Assembly (NCBI RefSeq): GCF_024721585.1
Contig: NZ_CP102629.1
Span: forward strand, 496,001-560,000
Origin: Sphingomicrobium aestuariivivum
GTDB taxonomy: Bacteria > Pseudomonadota > Alphaproteobacteria > Sphingomonadales > Sphingomonadaceae
Reading direction: 5' to 3'
DNA length: 64,000 bases
The first letter of the stretch is position 1. The number at the start of each line of letters is the position of its first letter. The position numbers were made by a program, and so were the translations under genes. Below are positions 8,909 through 17,340 of the stretch, one piece after another. The notes below the pieces were generated by a model. It was not told where the DNA came from. It did no database searches and saw nothing but the letters and a program-made list of their open reading frames with translations.

Positions 8909-10480
8909 TCACGGCCGGTATCGTATCGCCCCGACGACCACCGGCCGGTCGAGCCGATATTCCTCGATCCTGATGGCGTAAGGGAGCGCCAGCCCCGGAT
9001 CGGCGCCTTCGGTGCCGACCGGCGCATGCCACACGCTCGCCGGCGCCCCCAGCCCGAAGGCCTGCGCGATCAGCGCCTCTTCCTCGGGCGAGCACATCGA
9101 CTTTATCACGAAGAGCCGTTCGCGCGCCGTCACGCGGCTAGCCTCCTTTGCCGCCCCGTCGGACGGACCGTAGAGCATCGCCCGCGCCTCCCTCGTCCAT
9201 GTCGGACTGCTTCGCGCATCCACGACTTCGAAGCCCTCGCGCAGCACCGCGGCGCGGCGCCACCCCGCCGGCATGTTGGCAAGATACACCTGTCCCTTCC
9301 AATAGGGGCAGACGACAACCGTTGCCTGTTCGCGCGCCAGCAAGGCCTCGCGCACCGCATACCAGTCCTCGCGCTCGCGTACCGGCCCCTGCGTCACGAA
9401 CCCGCCGAGCGTCGCCACCGACGCAAGGAGGACTGCCACCCCCCGGGCGCGTCCACGCAGCGCCGCAATGCCGACCGCCGCCAGCACGAGCGCGGCGGGG
9501 AGCACCGGCAGGACGGTGCGGCTCATCACCACGGGTTTGATGAGGAAACCCGTCAGCCACAGCCACAAGGGAAGGCTGAGCCATCCCGCCATCACCAGCG
9601 CCTTGCTGTCCCCGCGTGCGAAGGCGGCGCGAATTCGGCCGCGCGCCATCCAGATCGCGCCGCCCGCGACGACGAGCAGCGCCAGCGCGGCCAGCCACAA
9701 GGGCGCGCCGTAGGTCGCCGGCAGCCATTGCCAGCCGATCGCGGCGAGCAGCTTCACGAGCCCGAACTGTTCAAGCCAGCTGAAGAGAAAACCGGAATCG
9801 CGCTCGTAGACGAACATGCGGTGGAGCTCGGCCAGCCCCACCGCCACGACCGGCAGGAGCGTGGTGCCGGCTTCGAGGAGGGTGACCGCGCTGCTCCGGC
9901 GCCAGTTGGACAGGAGCAACCACAGGCTCGACAGGCCGATTACCGGAAAGGCGGCAAGATGCGTCATCAGCGCCAGCCCACCCGTCACCGCGAAGAGCAA
10001 CAGCCACAACCGCCGCGCTCCCCTGCCCACCGTCTCCTCTGCCGCCACCAGCGCCAGCGCATTGGCTGTCAGCAGGAGCGCCAGCAGCATATAGCCGCGC
10101 GCCTCGACACTATAGTCGACGAGCGGGGGCGACAGCGCCACCAGCGCCGCGCTCGCCACCGCCGCCACCGGCCCTGCCAGCCGCCCGCCAAGCAGTGCCG
10201 CGACGGGGATCAGGACGGTGCCCGCGACGAGGCTCGACAAGCGCAGGCTCACGGGGTCGGCTGCGCTGCCCGCCACAAATTTCTGGACGAGATAATAAAC
10301 GGGGCCGCTCGGATCGGCGGGGCCGAACAGGTCGGCCACGGGGATCATGCTGACGAGCGGCGTGAAGGCCTCGTCGATCCACAACGCCTCGCGCCCGATC
10401 ACCGCCCAGCGAATGAGCGCGCCGAGCAAGGTCAGCGCCAGAACGGCGAGCGCAACCGGCATCCTGCCCGAACGTTGCAT
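8909..10480 (-). CDS. GT39/ArnT-like polytopic glycosyltransferase
   Basis: A 523-aa membrane protein with about 10-12 hydrophobic helices and a C-terminal soluble part of about 130 residues, a GT-C fold layout. The first periplasmic loop has the acidic motif WIDEAFT (residues about 34-40), where GT39 and ArnT enzymes place their catalytic carboxylate. Such enzymes move sugars from polyprenyl-phosphate carriers to proteins or lipids on the periplasmic side. The acceptor cannot be inferred. ATG 10480 has GGGGGA 4 nt upstream. It is a single gene on the opposite strand to engB and GST. A second, distinct GT39-like gene lies at 51516-53078. Confidence 0.8.
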   Translation of the reverse strand: MQRSGRMPVALAVLALTLLGALIRWAVIGREALWIDEAFTPLVSMIPVADLFGPADPSGPVYYLVQKFVAGSAADPVSLRLSSLVAGTVLIPVAALLGGRLAGPVAAVASAALVALSPPLVDYSVEARGYMLLALLLTANALALVAAEETVGRGARRLWLLLFAVTGGLALMTHLAAFPVIGLSSLWLLLSNWRRSSAVTLLEAGTTLLPVVAVGLAELHRMFVYERDSGFLFSWLEQFGLVKLLAAIGWQWLPATYGAPLWLAALALLVVAGGAIWMARGRIRAAFARGDSKALVMAGWLSLPLWLWLTGFLIKPVVMSRTVLPVLPAALVLAAVGIAALRGRARGVAVLLASVATLGGFVTQGPVREREDWYAVREALLAREQATVVVCPYWKGQVYLANMPAGWRRAAVLREGFEVVDARSSPTWTREARAMLYGPSDGAAKEASRVTARERLFVIKSMCSPEEEALIAQAFGLGAPASVWHAPVGTEGADPGLALPYAIRIEEYRLDRPVVVGAIRYRP

Positions 10481-10557
10481 TGGTCCCCCTTGCGTTCGTT
10501 CCCGTATCGCGCGATGCGCCGGATACGCCCCCTTCCCTAGCCGACAAAGGCCTATTG

Positions 10558-11217
10558 ATGAAACTGATCATCGGCAACCGCGCCTATTCCTCCTGGTCGA
10601 TGCGCGCCTGGCTGGCGCTCAAGGCCTCGGGCCTCCAATTCGAGGAACTGGTCGTGCCGATGTTCAACGAGGAATGGGAAAAAGCGCGCGAGGGCAATGA
10701 ATTCGCGGCCTCGGGCGGCAAAGTGCCGATCCTGTGGGACGGCGACACCATCATCTGGGACAGCCTCGCCATCATCGAGACCTGCGCCGAGCGCTGCGAC
10801 TATCGCTTCTGGCCCGAGGATCCCGAGCGCCGCGGCATGGCCCGCTCGATGGCCGCCGAAATGCACGCCGGCTTCCCCGCGATCCGCCGCGCGATGCCGA
10901 TGAACGTCAAGAAGCGCGTGAAGGACCATATCCTCTCGCCCGACGAGATCGAGGAAGTGAACCGCCTCCTCAACCTTTGGGCGCAGGCCCGCGCGCGGCG
11001 CACCGGCGATGGCGACTATCTCTTCGGCGACTGGAGCGCGGTCGACATGATGTTCGCGCCCGTCATCACCCGTTTCGCCACCTACAAGGTGCCCATGCCC
11101 AACTTCGCGGCCGAATATGCCAGCGCGGTCCTCCACCACGCCCATGTCGTCGAGTGGATCGAACTGGCGCAGGAAGAGCCGTGGGAAATCACCGCTTACG
11201 AACCGGAGAACCAGTGA
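10558..11217 (+). CDS. Glutathione S-transferase family protein
   Basis: A 219-aa cytosolic protein of the GST fold. The N-terminal thioredoxin-like domain begins MKLIIGNRAYSSWSMRAWLAL, with the candidate catalytic Ser or Tyr in YSSWS. The glutathione-binding cis-Pro lies in GKVPIL and is followed by IWDSLAI (the E/DS pair that holds the gamma-glutamyl part). The all-helical C-domain runs from about residue 85. The substrate is unknown; relatives handle electrophiles or ring-cleavage products. The start is ATG 10558; an upstream in-frame extension lacks family similarity. Its stop overlaps the GTG of dapE (GTGA 11214-11217), so the two are co-translated. Confidence 0.88.
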   Translation: MKLIIGNRAYSSWSMRAWLALKASGLQFEELVVPMFNEEWEKAREGNEFAASGGKVPILWDGDTIIWDSLAIIETCAERCDYRFWPEDPERRGMARSMAAEMHAGFPAIRRAMPMNVKKRVKDHILSPDEIEEVNRLLNLWAQARARRTGDGDYLFGDWSAVDMMFAPVITRFATYKVPMPNFAAEYASAVLHHAHVVEWIELAQEEPWEITAYEPENQ

Positions 11218-12341
11218 CCGATCCCGTCCAGCTCGCCGCCGACCTCATTGCCGTCAAGTCCGTCACCCCCGCCAGGGGCGAGGTGTTCGACGTGCTCGAG
11301 GACGCGCTCCGCCCGATGGGCTTCACCTGCCACCGCTTCGTACTCGGCGAGGAGCCCGACGGGCCGACCGAGAATATGGTCGCGATCCGCGAAACGGGTG
11401 TCGAGGGTCCGCACTTCGCCTTTGCCGGCCATCTCGACGTCGTCCCCGCGGGCGAGGGTTGGGCGCATGACCCCTACACCCCCGTGATCGAGGACGGCAT
11501 CCTCTACGGGCGCGGCGCCTGCGACATGAAGAGCGCGATCGCCGCCTATGTCGCCGCGCTTGGCCAGCGGCTCCCCGAAAAGGGCACCCAGTCGCTGCTC
11601 ATCACCGGCGACGAGGAAGGCTATGCCACCTATGGGACGCCGCGCATCGTCGACTGGCTGAAGGAGCATGGGGTGAAGCCCGACATGTGCCTGATCGGCG
11701 AACCGACCAGCGTCGATACCTTGGGCGACACGGTGAAGATCGGCCGCCGCGGCTCCTTGAACGTGTGGATCGAGATGCCCGGCCACCAAGGCCATGTCGC
11801 CTACCCCCATCTCGCCGACAATCCGATCCCTTCCCTCGCGCGGATCATCAAGGATCTCGACGAATGGGTGATCGACAATGGCAATGAGGCCTTCCAGCCC
11901 TCGAACCTCGAATTCGTCGCGCTGAAGACGCCGACCGACGCCTCCAACGTCATCCCGGGCAGCGCCACCGCACAATTGAACATCCGCTTCACCAGCCTGC
12001 ACAAGGGCGCCGAACTGGCCGATGCGCTCTCGGACCGCGTCCATGCGCTGGTGCCCGAGGCTCGGGTGAAGACCCGCGTGTCGGGCGAGAGCTTCCTCAC
12101 CCCGCCGGGCGAGCTCTATGACGTGGTCGTCGCCGCCATCAAGGACGAGACGGGCATCGACACCGACCTGTCGACCAAGGGCGGCACGTCGGACGGTCGC
12201 TTCCTCATCGAAATCTGTCCGGTGATCGATTTCGGCCTGCCGAATGCCACCATGCACAAGGTTGGCGAGGCAGCAGCCGTCGAGGACATCCGCGCCCTCA
12301 GCCGCATCTACGAACGGGTGATCGCGAAGGTCTTCGCCTAG
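11214..12341 (+). CDS. dapE: Succinyl-diaminopimelate desuccinylase
   Basis: A 375-aa M20 metallopeptidase-like hydrolase that removes succinate from N-succinyl-LL-diaminopimelate in the lysine and peptidoglycan pathway. Metal-site motifs are present: FAGHLDVVPAGEGW (His and Asp), YGRGACDMK (bridging Asp), TGDEEG (catalytic and metal Glu), GEPTS, and a late His in NATMHKVGE. The dimerisation domain with GHQGHVAYPH sits near residue 190. It starts at GTG 11214, coupled to the GST gene. Length matches DapE (about 375) better than ArgE. The convergent GGDEF-EAL gene ends 3 nt downstream. Confidence 0.93.
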   Translation: MTDPVQLAADLIAVKSVTPARGEVFDVLEDALRPMGFTCHRFVLGEEPDGPTENMVAIRETGVEGPHFAFAGHLDVVPAGEGWAHDPYTPVIEDGILYGRGACDMKSAIAAYVAALGQRLPEKGTQSLLITGDEEGYATYGTPRIVDWLKEHGVKPDMCLIGEPTSVDTLGDTVKIGRRGSLNVWIEMPGHQGHVAYPHLADNPIPSLARIIKDLDEWVIDNGNEAFQPSNLEFVALKTPTDASNVIPGSATAQLNIRFTSLHKGAELADALSDRVHALVPEARVKTRVSGESFLTPPGELYDVVVAAIKDETGIDTDLSTKGGTSDGRFLIEICPVIDFGLPNATMHKVGEAAAVEDIRALSRIYERVIAKVFA

Positions 12342-12344
12342 GAT

Positions 12345-14051
12345 CTAGGCGACGCTGTCGCCGCCCGAGGCCACGAGGCGCGGGCCCTTGCGGTTCTCGG
12401 CATTGTCGAGCCAGGTGAAGAACTCGTCCTCGTTCATCGGCGGGGCGAAGACATAGCCCTGCACGACCTGCGCGCCCATGGTGCGCAGGATATCGGCCTG
12501 CGCGGCATTCTCGATCGCCTCGGCGACGATGTCGGCGCCGACGGCATGCACGAGCGTGATGACCGACTGGACGATGTTGCGCGCTTTTTCCGAGCGGTCG
12601 ATGTCGACGACGAGGCTCGGGTCGAGCTTGACGCGGTCGAGCGGCATCGAGCGCAGCCGCGCGATGTTCGAATAGCCGGTGCCGAAATCGTCGATCGCGA
12701 TCGTCGCACCGTCGGCGCGCAGCGCGGCCATGGCGGCGATCTGCTCGTCCGAACAGCGCATCGCGGCGGTCTCGCTGAATTCCAGTTCGACGAGGCTCAA
12801 GGACACGTCGCGCGCCTCGAATGCCTCGCGCACGCGGGCGAAGAAGTCGCCGCGCTCGAGCTGGCGCGGAGACACGTTGACCGCCACGCGGCGAACGCGG
12901 CCACGCTGCTTCCACTGCGAGAGGATGTCGGCGGTCTCGCCCAGCACCCAGTCACCGATGTCGGTGATGACGCCGCAGCTTTCGGCGACCTCGATGAAGT
13001 CCGAGGGGCGCGCCACATTACCGCGCGGGTGGTTCCAGCGCAGCAGCGCCTCGGCGCCGGTCACTTCACCCGTACGCAGGCTCATCTGCGGCTGCAGCGC
13101 AAGGCTGAACTCGCCGCGTTCGAGCGCTTCGGTCAGCGCACGTTCGGTCTCGACCTTATGCTCGTGCTTCTTCGCGAGCGCGTTGGAAAAGAGGACATAT
13201 TGCCCGCCGCCCATGCTCTTGGCCTGGTACATGGCGATATCGGCCGCGCGCATCAGCTTCTCGACGCTGTCGCCATGTCCGGGCGCGATCGCCACGCCGA
13301 CCGAGGCCCCGATGTCGATCGAATGGCCATGCAGTTCGAAGGGCTCGGCGATGGCAAGGCAGATGCGGCGCGCGATGCGCTCGACCTGCGGCGCCTCGAG
13401 CCCGCACAGGAAAATGGTGAATTCATCGCCCGCGAGGCGCGCCACCAGCGGGCGTGCCAGCGCGTCGCTGTCGGTCTCGGCCGACACCACGATGCGCAGC
13501 CGATTGGCGACCATCGTCAGGAGCTGGTCGCCGCGCGCATGGCCGAGGCTGTCGTTGACGCTCTTGAAGCGGTCGAGATCGACGAACAGCATCGCCGAGC
13601 CGCCCTTGTCGCAAGTGGCCAGAAGCTTGTCGGCCTCGCCGCGGAAATGCAGCCGGTTGGGCAGCGAGGTGACGGGATCGAACATGCCCAGCGCATGCGC
13701 ATTGTCGATCGAGGCACGCACCTCGGCGAACAGCTTGTCGACTGCCTGCGCGACCGCGGGCATGCTTTGCTGCACGATCTTCGGCGCGGGGCTGGTCAGG
13801 TCGCCATCCTCGACCGCGAGCAGGCGGTCGCCCAGCGCGGACAGCGCCCGCGCGCTTTCCGAATTGGGTCGCTCGGAGGCGATATAGCAGATGAGGAGAC
13901 AGAAAGTGCCGGCCACGAGGCTGGCGACGATCTTCTCGTCCAGTTCGGTAAGATAGAGTAGCGCCGCGAGGCTGAAGACGAACGACGCCAGACCCGCCGC
14001 TCCGGAGAGCAGCGCATTGGCGCATTTCTGGGCCTTTGCCTTGTCCATCAT
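12345..14051 (-). CDS. Membrane GGDEF-EAL protein (c-di-GMP turnover)
   Basis: A 568-aa protein. Two hydrophobic helices (about residues 12-35 and 42-58) anchor it, a short linker follows, then a GGDEF domain (about 120-290) and an EAL domain (about 300-545). The cyclase signature reads AGDEF at 207-211 instead of GGDEF. The phosphodiesterase motifs look complete: EAL 334-336, NVSP, ELEFSE, DDFGTGYS, VKLD, EAIE and QGYVFAPP. By family knowledge it should degrade c-di-GMP; synthesis is uncertain because of the Ala. The start is ATG 14051, preceded by AGGTGAG. An FNR/FixK-like palindrome lies about 67 nt upstream. Two PilZ c-di-GMP receptor genes are elsewhere in the window. Confidence 0.93.
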   Translation of the reverse strand: MMDKAKAQKCANALLSGAAGLASFVFSLAALLYLTELDEKIVASLVAGTFCLLICYIASERPNSESARALSALGDRLLAVEDGDLTSPAPKIVQQSMPAVAQAVDKLFAEVRASIDNAHALGMFDPVTSLPNRLHFRGEADKLLATCDKGGSAMLFVDLDRFKSVNDSLGHARGDQLLTMVANRLRIVVSAETDSDALARPLVARLAGDEFTIFLCGLEAPQVERIARRICLAIAEPFELHGHSIDIGASVGVAIAPGHGDSVEKLMRAADIAMYQAKSMGGGQYVLFSNALAKKHEHKVETERALTEALERGEFSLALQPQMSLRTGEVTGAEALLRWNHPRGNVARPSDFIEVAESCGVITDIGDWVLGETADILSQWKQRGRVRRVAVNVSPRQLERGDFFARVREAFEARDVSLSLVELEFSETAAMRCSDEQIAAMAALRADGATIAIDDFGTGYSNIARLRSMPLDRVKLDPSLVVDIDRSEKARNIVQSVITLVHAVGADIVAEAIENAAQADILRTMGAQVVQGYVFAPPMNEDEFFTWLDNAENRKGPRLVASGGDSVA

Positions 14052-14111
14052 CGTCTCACCTGACCCCTGCTTGGTACGCCTGCGGAACGAACGCACTCCA
14101 ACCGAGCAGGA

Positions 14112-14125
14112 TTGATCTAGATCAT
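14112..14125. promoter_or_regulatory. FNR/FixK-like binding site upstream of the GGDEF-EAL gene
   Basis: TTGAT-CTAG-ATCAT matches the FNR/FixK consensus TTGAT-N4-ATCAA in 9 of 10 positions and contains a perfect 12-bp palindrome. It sits 61 nt beyond the ATG of the minus-strand GGDEF-EAL gene (centre 67 nt upstream). No convincing -10 box was found at the matching distance. It is the only such site I noticed in the window. Confidence 0.45.
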
Positions 14126-14166
14126 GAGGGTTAAGAAACCGTCACACTTTGACGAAGGGTGTCGGC

Positions 14167-14739
14167 TCAACGACTCCGGCGCAGGACGAGGTAGAGCGCG
14201 CCGCGCCCGCCATGACGCGGCGAGGCGGCGCGAACGGCAGCGATCGCGTCGGCATGGCGCGAGGCCGACAGCCAGCCCTCCACCGCCGCACGGATCTTGC
14301 CGCGCGCGATGGGCGGCTCGCCCTTGGGGGCATGGCCGGTGATGAGGAGGACGAGCCGGTCGCCCGCGCGGATCGCCTGTTCGATGCCGCGGTCGATGGC
14401 ATGCCAGGCATGGTCGAGCGTATGGCCATGCAGGTCGATCACGCGGTCGGGCGCCGCCTTGCCCTGCCGGAGCCTTTTGTCCCAGCCGCCGTCGAGGGTG
14501 GCATCCTGATGCGTGCGCACCGGTGGCGGCACGACGAGCGGTGGTTCACGCCGGACCGCGGCAGCGGCGCGGGCGCGCTGGCGCTCGCTCTTGGGCGGCA
14601 TCCTCGGCGGTGGCGGCGGTCGGTTGGGCTTTTGCGCCGGATCGCTCGCCGCCGCCTTGCGCGGCTCGCGCGACAGGGGCTCGACGGTCGCCACGACCTT
14701 GGCCCACAGCGCCTTTTCCTCAGGGCCGAGCGAGCGCAC
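14167..14739 (-). CDS. Smr-domain protein
   Basis: A 190-aa protein with a variable, Pro/Arg-rich N-terminal half and a C-terminal Smr domain (about residues 105-190). The domain shows the family motifs IDLHGHTLDHA near its start and LITGHAPKGEPP near the middle. Smr domains of MutS2 and stand-alone proteins bind nucleic acid and can act as endonucleases (DNA nicking or mRNA cleavage at stalled ribosomes). The start is GTG 14739, inside the end of mltA (20-nt overlap); no ATG exists in the frame at a sensible place. The order timA-mltA-smr is common in alphaproteobacteria. Its cellular target is unknown. Confidence 0.85.
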   Translation of the reverse strand: MRSLGPEEKALWAKVVATVEPLSREPRKAAASDPAQKPNRPPPPPRMPPKSERQRARAAAAVRREPPLVVPPPVRTHQDATLDGGWDKRLRQGKAAPDRVIDLHGHTLDHAWHAIDRGIEQAIRAGDRLVLLITGHAPKGEPPIARGKIRAAVEGWLSASRHADAIAAVRAASPRHGGRGALYLVLRRSR

Positions 14740-15889
14740 GGCTGACTGCCGACCGTGGCAGGAGGAGGAGCGCCTTGCCGTCCGAGGACATGACGCCCGC
14801 GACGCGCTTGGCGGCGGGCCCTGCGCCCCAGAAGGTGTCGAAGCGGTTGGCGCCCTTGATCGCGCCGCCCGTGTCCTGCGCGACCCACAGGCCGTCGGCC
14901 GCGTCATTGTCCATGTCGAGCCAGACGGGCGCGCCCAGCGGCACGAATTTCGGATCCGCCGCCACGCTGCCCACCGGCACAACCGGCACTTCGAGCGCGC
15001 CCAGCGGCCCCTCGCCCTCGAGCACGCGGAAGAAGACGTAGGACGGGTTCTCGTTCATCAGCGCCTGCCCCCGCGCAGGGTCGGCGCGCAGCCAGTTCTG
15101 CAGGCTGTCGAGCGTGATCGTCCCGCTTTCCATCAATCCGCGCTCGCGCAGCAGTCGGCCGATGGCGACATATTCATGGCCGTTCTGGCCGGCATAGCCG
15201 ATGCGCACCACCTCGCCGTCGGGCATGCGGAGGCGGCCCGACCCCTGGATCTGCAGGAAAAAGAGATCGACGGGGTCGGCATAGCCGAGTTCGAGCCCGC
15301 GCCCGTCGAGCGCCCCCGCCTCGATCTCGGCGCGGTCGTAATAGCGCAAAAAGGCGCCCGTTTCGTCATAGCGGCCCCGCCCCTCGCCCGATCCGTCGCT
15401 GAAGGCGGCGCGGGTGAGGTCTTGCGGAAGCGCATGGACGGGCGCCGACAATTCGGGCGTGGCCGTGCGGCTGCCCGCGATCTCGGGTTCGAAATAGCCG
15501 GTGGCAAAGGCCGTGCCGTCGCCGATCTCGGTCCAGGCGAAGCGCGAGGCGAAGAAGGCGGTGGCGCCCGCGGGATCGAGCGTCTCCGCCTCGGCGCACA
15601 GCGGCGCCCAGTCGGCCTGTGTCGTCAGCCCGCTCGCATCGGTCCGCGCGAGCAGCTTGGGGCAGGAGGTGATGAAGGCCTCGAGCGCACGGCGCGCCTC
15701 TTCGCCGCGCGGACTCTTGGCAGGCACGAGGCGCAAACCGGCCTCGAGCGCATTTTCATAAGTCGGCTCGGGAGCTTCGACGGTGGGCGCAGGCTCGGGC
15801 GTCCCGGCAACCGGCGGCGTGCTGGTGCAGGCGGCAAGGAGGAGCGCCAGCGAACAGCCGGCGCCGCGCGTCAATCCCGCCGCGCTCAT
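14720..15889 (-). CDS. mltA: Membrane-bound lytic murein transglycosylase A
   Basis: A 389-aa lipoprotein that cleaves peptidoglycan glycan strands with 1,6-anhydro ring formation. The signal peptide ends in LLLAAC (lipid-modified Cys21), followed by a Pro-rich linker. The MltA domain (about 130-300) and the 3D domain follow; the latter carries the catalytic Asp in VAQDTGGAIKGANRFDTFWG. FLQIQGSGRLRMPDG is also diagnostic. The ATG overlaps the timA stop by ATGA (15886-15889), and its own end overlaps smr. It is predicted to act at the inner face of the outer membrane. Length is typical. Confidence 0.95.
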   Translation of the reverse strand: MSAAGLTRGAGCSLALLLAACTSTPPVAGTPEPAPTVEAPEPTYENALEAGLRLVPAKSPRGEEARRALEAFITSCPKLLARTDASGLTTQADWAPLCAEAETLDPAGATAFFASRFAWTEIGDGTAFATGYFEPEIAGSRTATPELSAPVHALPQDLTRAAFSDGSGEGRGRYDETGAFLRYYDRAEIEAGALDGRGLELGYADPVDLFFLQIQGSGRLRMPDGEVVRIGYAGQNGHEYVAIGRLLRERGLMESGTITLDSLQNWLRADPARGQALMNENPSYVFFRVLEGEGPLGALEVPVVPVGSVAADPKFVPLGAPVWLDMDNDAADGLWVAQDTGGAIKGANRFDTFWGAGPAAKRVAGVMSSDGKALLLLPRSAVSRALARP

Positions 15890-16539
15890 GCCTCTTCGTC
15901 GGTCTCGACGAGGATCCAGTTGGGGTCGGCCGACGCGATGTCGCGGCGGAAGGTCCAGCGGTCGCGGGTCTGCACCGCATCGTCCATCGAACCCGCGACG
16001 ACATTGCCGTCGGCATCGCGCGTCACCGCGGCGATATCGGCCTCGAAGCGGACGACGAGTTCGGCGACCGAGCGGTCGAGGCTGGCGCCGGTGATGATCG
16101 CCTGGTCGATGTTGATGAGGCGGTTGTCGAGCGTCAGCCCCTGTGCATTACGGGCATCCACCGCGCCCTGGAAGGCGTCATGGACATTGTCGTCGATGAA
16201 TTCCTTCACCGCATCGAGGTCGCCCTGCCAGAATTTCTCGAGGATCATGCGATAGGCGCCCTGCGCGCCCTCGAGGAAGCGGGCAACGTCGAAACCGGGG
16301 TCGGCGGCAAGCAGCGCACGCACGCCCGGCCCCGCGAGCGGGACATAGGACATGCTGTCGGCATCGGCGGTGAGGCTGGCGGCGGCCGTGGCCGGCTTGG
16401 CCTTCTCCTCGACCCGCGGCTCGGCCTCGGGAGCCTTCACGAGCGGGGTCTGCTCATGCCCCGTGCGTTCGCCCAGCACGCTGAACAGGCGAAGCCCGAT
16501 GAACAGGGCGACAAGGGCGAGGATGACGAGTGCGGTCAA
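15886..16539 (-). CDS. timA: Tim44/TimA family putative adaptor protein
   Basis: A 217-aa protein with one N-terminal helix (residues 2-17), a charged linker (EAEPRVEEKAKP) and a C-terminal Tim44-like domain (about 75-215), recognisable from FLEGAQGAYRMILEKFWQGDLD and the ending TFRRDIASADPNWILVETD. Alphaproteobacterial TimA proteins are inner-membrane-anchored relatives of the mitochondrial import subunit Tim44. Their bacterial role is not settled. It is the first gene of timA-mltA-smr, divergent from secB across a 207-nt intergenic region that probably holds both promoters. Confidence 0.9.
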   Translation of the reverse strand: MTALVILALVALFIGLRLFSVLGERTGHEQTPLVKAPEAEPRVEEKAKPATAAASLTADADSMSYVPLAGPGVRALLAADPGFDVARFLEGAQGAYRMILEKFWQGDLDAVKEFIDDNVHDAFQGAVDARNAQGLTLDNRLINIDQAIITGASLDRSVAELVVRFEADIAAVTRDADGNVVAGSMDDAVQTRDRWTFRRDIASADPNWILVETDEEA

Positions 16540-16746
16540 GTTGCTGTTACCTCATGTTTCGCGGGTTACGTCTCGACCCTAACATAGGGGTCTTAACCGC
16601 GGCTTTCAAAGTCCGGCGTATCGGTGTCAACGCACGAAAGGCGCGTTGCGTCGCATGCCTCGGACTGCTAGGCCGCCGAGCGACTTGTGACAAGGGAAAC
16701 CGTAGCGGTCTTCCCGAACGAAAATATAGTGGAAAGACTTCAGATC

Positions 16747-17322
16747 ATGGCCGACGAAACGCCGACCCCGGAAACTCCCGAAACCCCGAATGCCACCCCG
16801 CAGGGCATGGCCGGCCAGCCGGGCGCCGACGCGCCGCAGTTCGCCAACATCGCGCAGTACGTCAAGGATCTCTCGGTCGAGAATCCCAACGCCCCCAAGT
16901 CGTTCCAGTACAAGGGCCAGCCCAAGATCGACCTCGGCTTCAACATCGAGTTGAACCAGGTCAGCGAGGACGTCCATGAAGTCCTCCTGAAGATCGAAGC
17001 CTCGGCCAAGGCCGACGAAGGCACCCAGTTCGTCGTCGACCTGACCTATGGCGGCCTGTTCGGCATCCGCAACATCCCCGCCGAGCAGCTCCAGCCCCTG
17101 CTGCTGGTCGAGGCCCCGCGCCTCATCTTCCCCTTCGCACGCCAGGTCATCGCCGACGCCACCGCCCATGCCGGCTTCCAGCCGCTGCTCCTCGAGCCGA
17201 TCGACTTCGGCGCGATTTTCATGCAGCGCATGGCGCAGGCCCGCGCCCAGCAGGCCGGCCAGCAGCCGCAGACCGGCGGCGTGTCGGGCGAAGGCGCGCC
17301 CGCGCCGACCACCGACGCCTAA
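16747..17322 (+). CDS. secB: Protein-export chaperone SecB
   Basis: A 191-aa tetrameric chaperone that keeps precursors unfolded and delivers them to SecA. The core (about residues 30-165) has the family stretches KSFQYKGQPKIDLGFNIELN, VVDLTYGGLFGI and PRLIFPFARQVIADATAHAGFQPLLLEPIDF. The flanks are low-complexity: a Thr/Pro-rich N-terminus and a Gln/Gly-rich C-terminus, both usual in sphingomonads. I chose ATG 16747; an upstream in-frame ATG at 16687 adds residues with no family similarity. It is divergent from timA and followed by murJ after 18 nt. Confidence 0.96.
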   Translation: MADETPTPETPETPNATPQGMAGQPGADAPQFANIAQYVKDLSVENPNAPKSFQYKGQPKIDLGFNIELNQVSEDVHEVLLKIEASAKADEGTQFVVDLTYGGLFGIRNIPAEQLQPLLLVEAPRLIFPFARQVIADATAHAGFQPLLLEPIDFGAIFMQRMAQARAQQAGQQPQTGGVSGEGAPAPTTDA

Positions 17323-17340
17323 GCGACGGATCCAGCGCCC

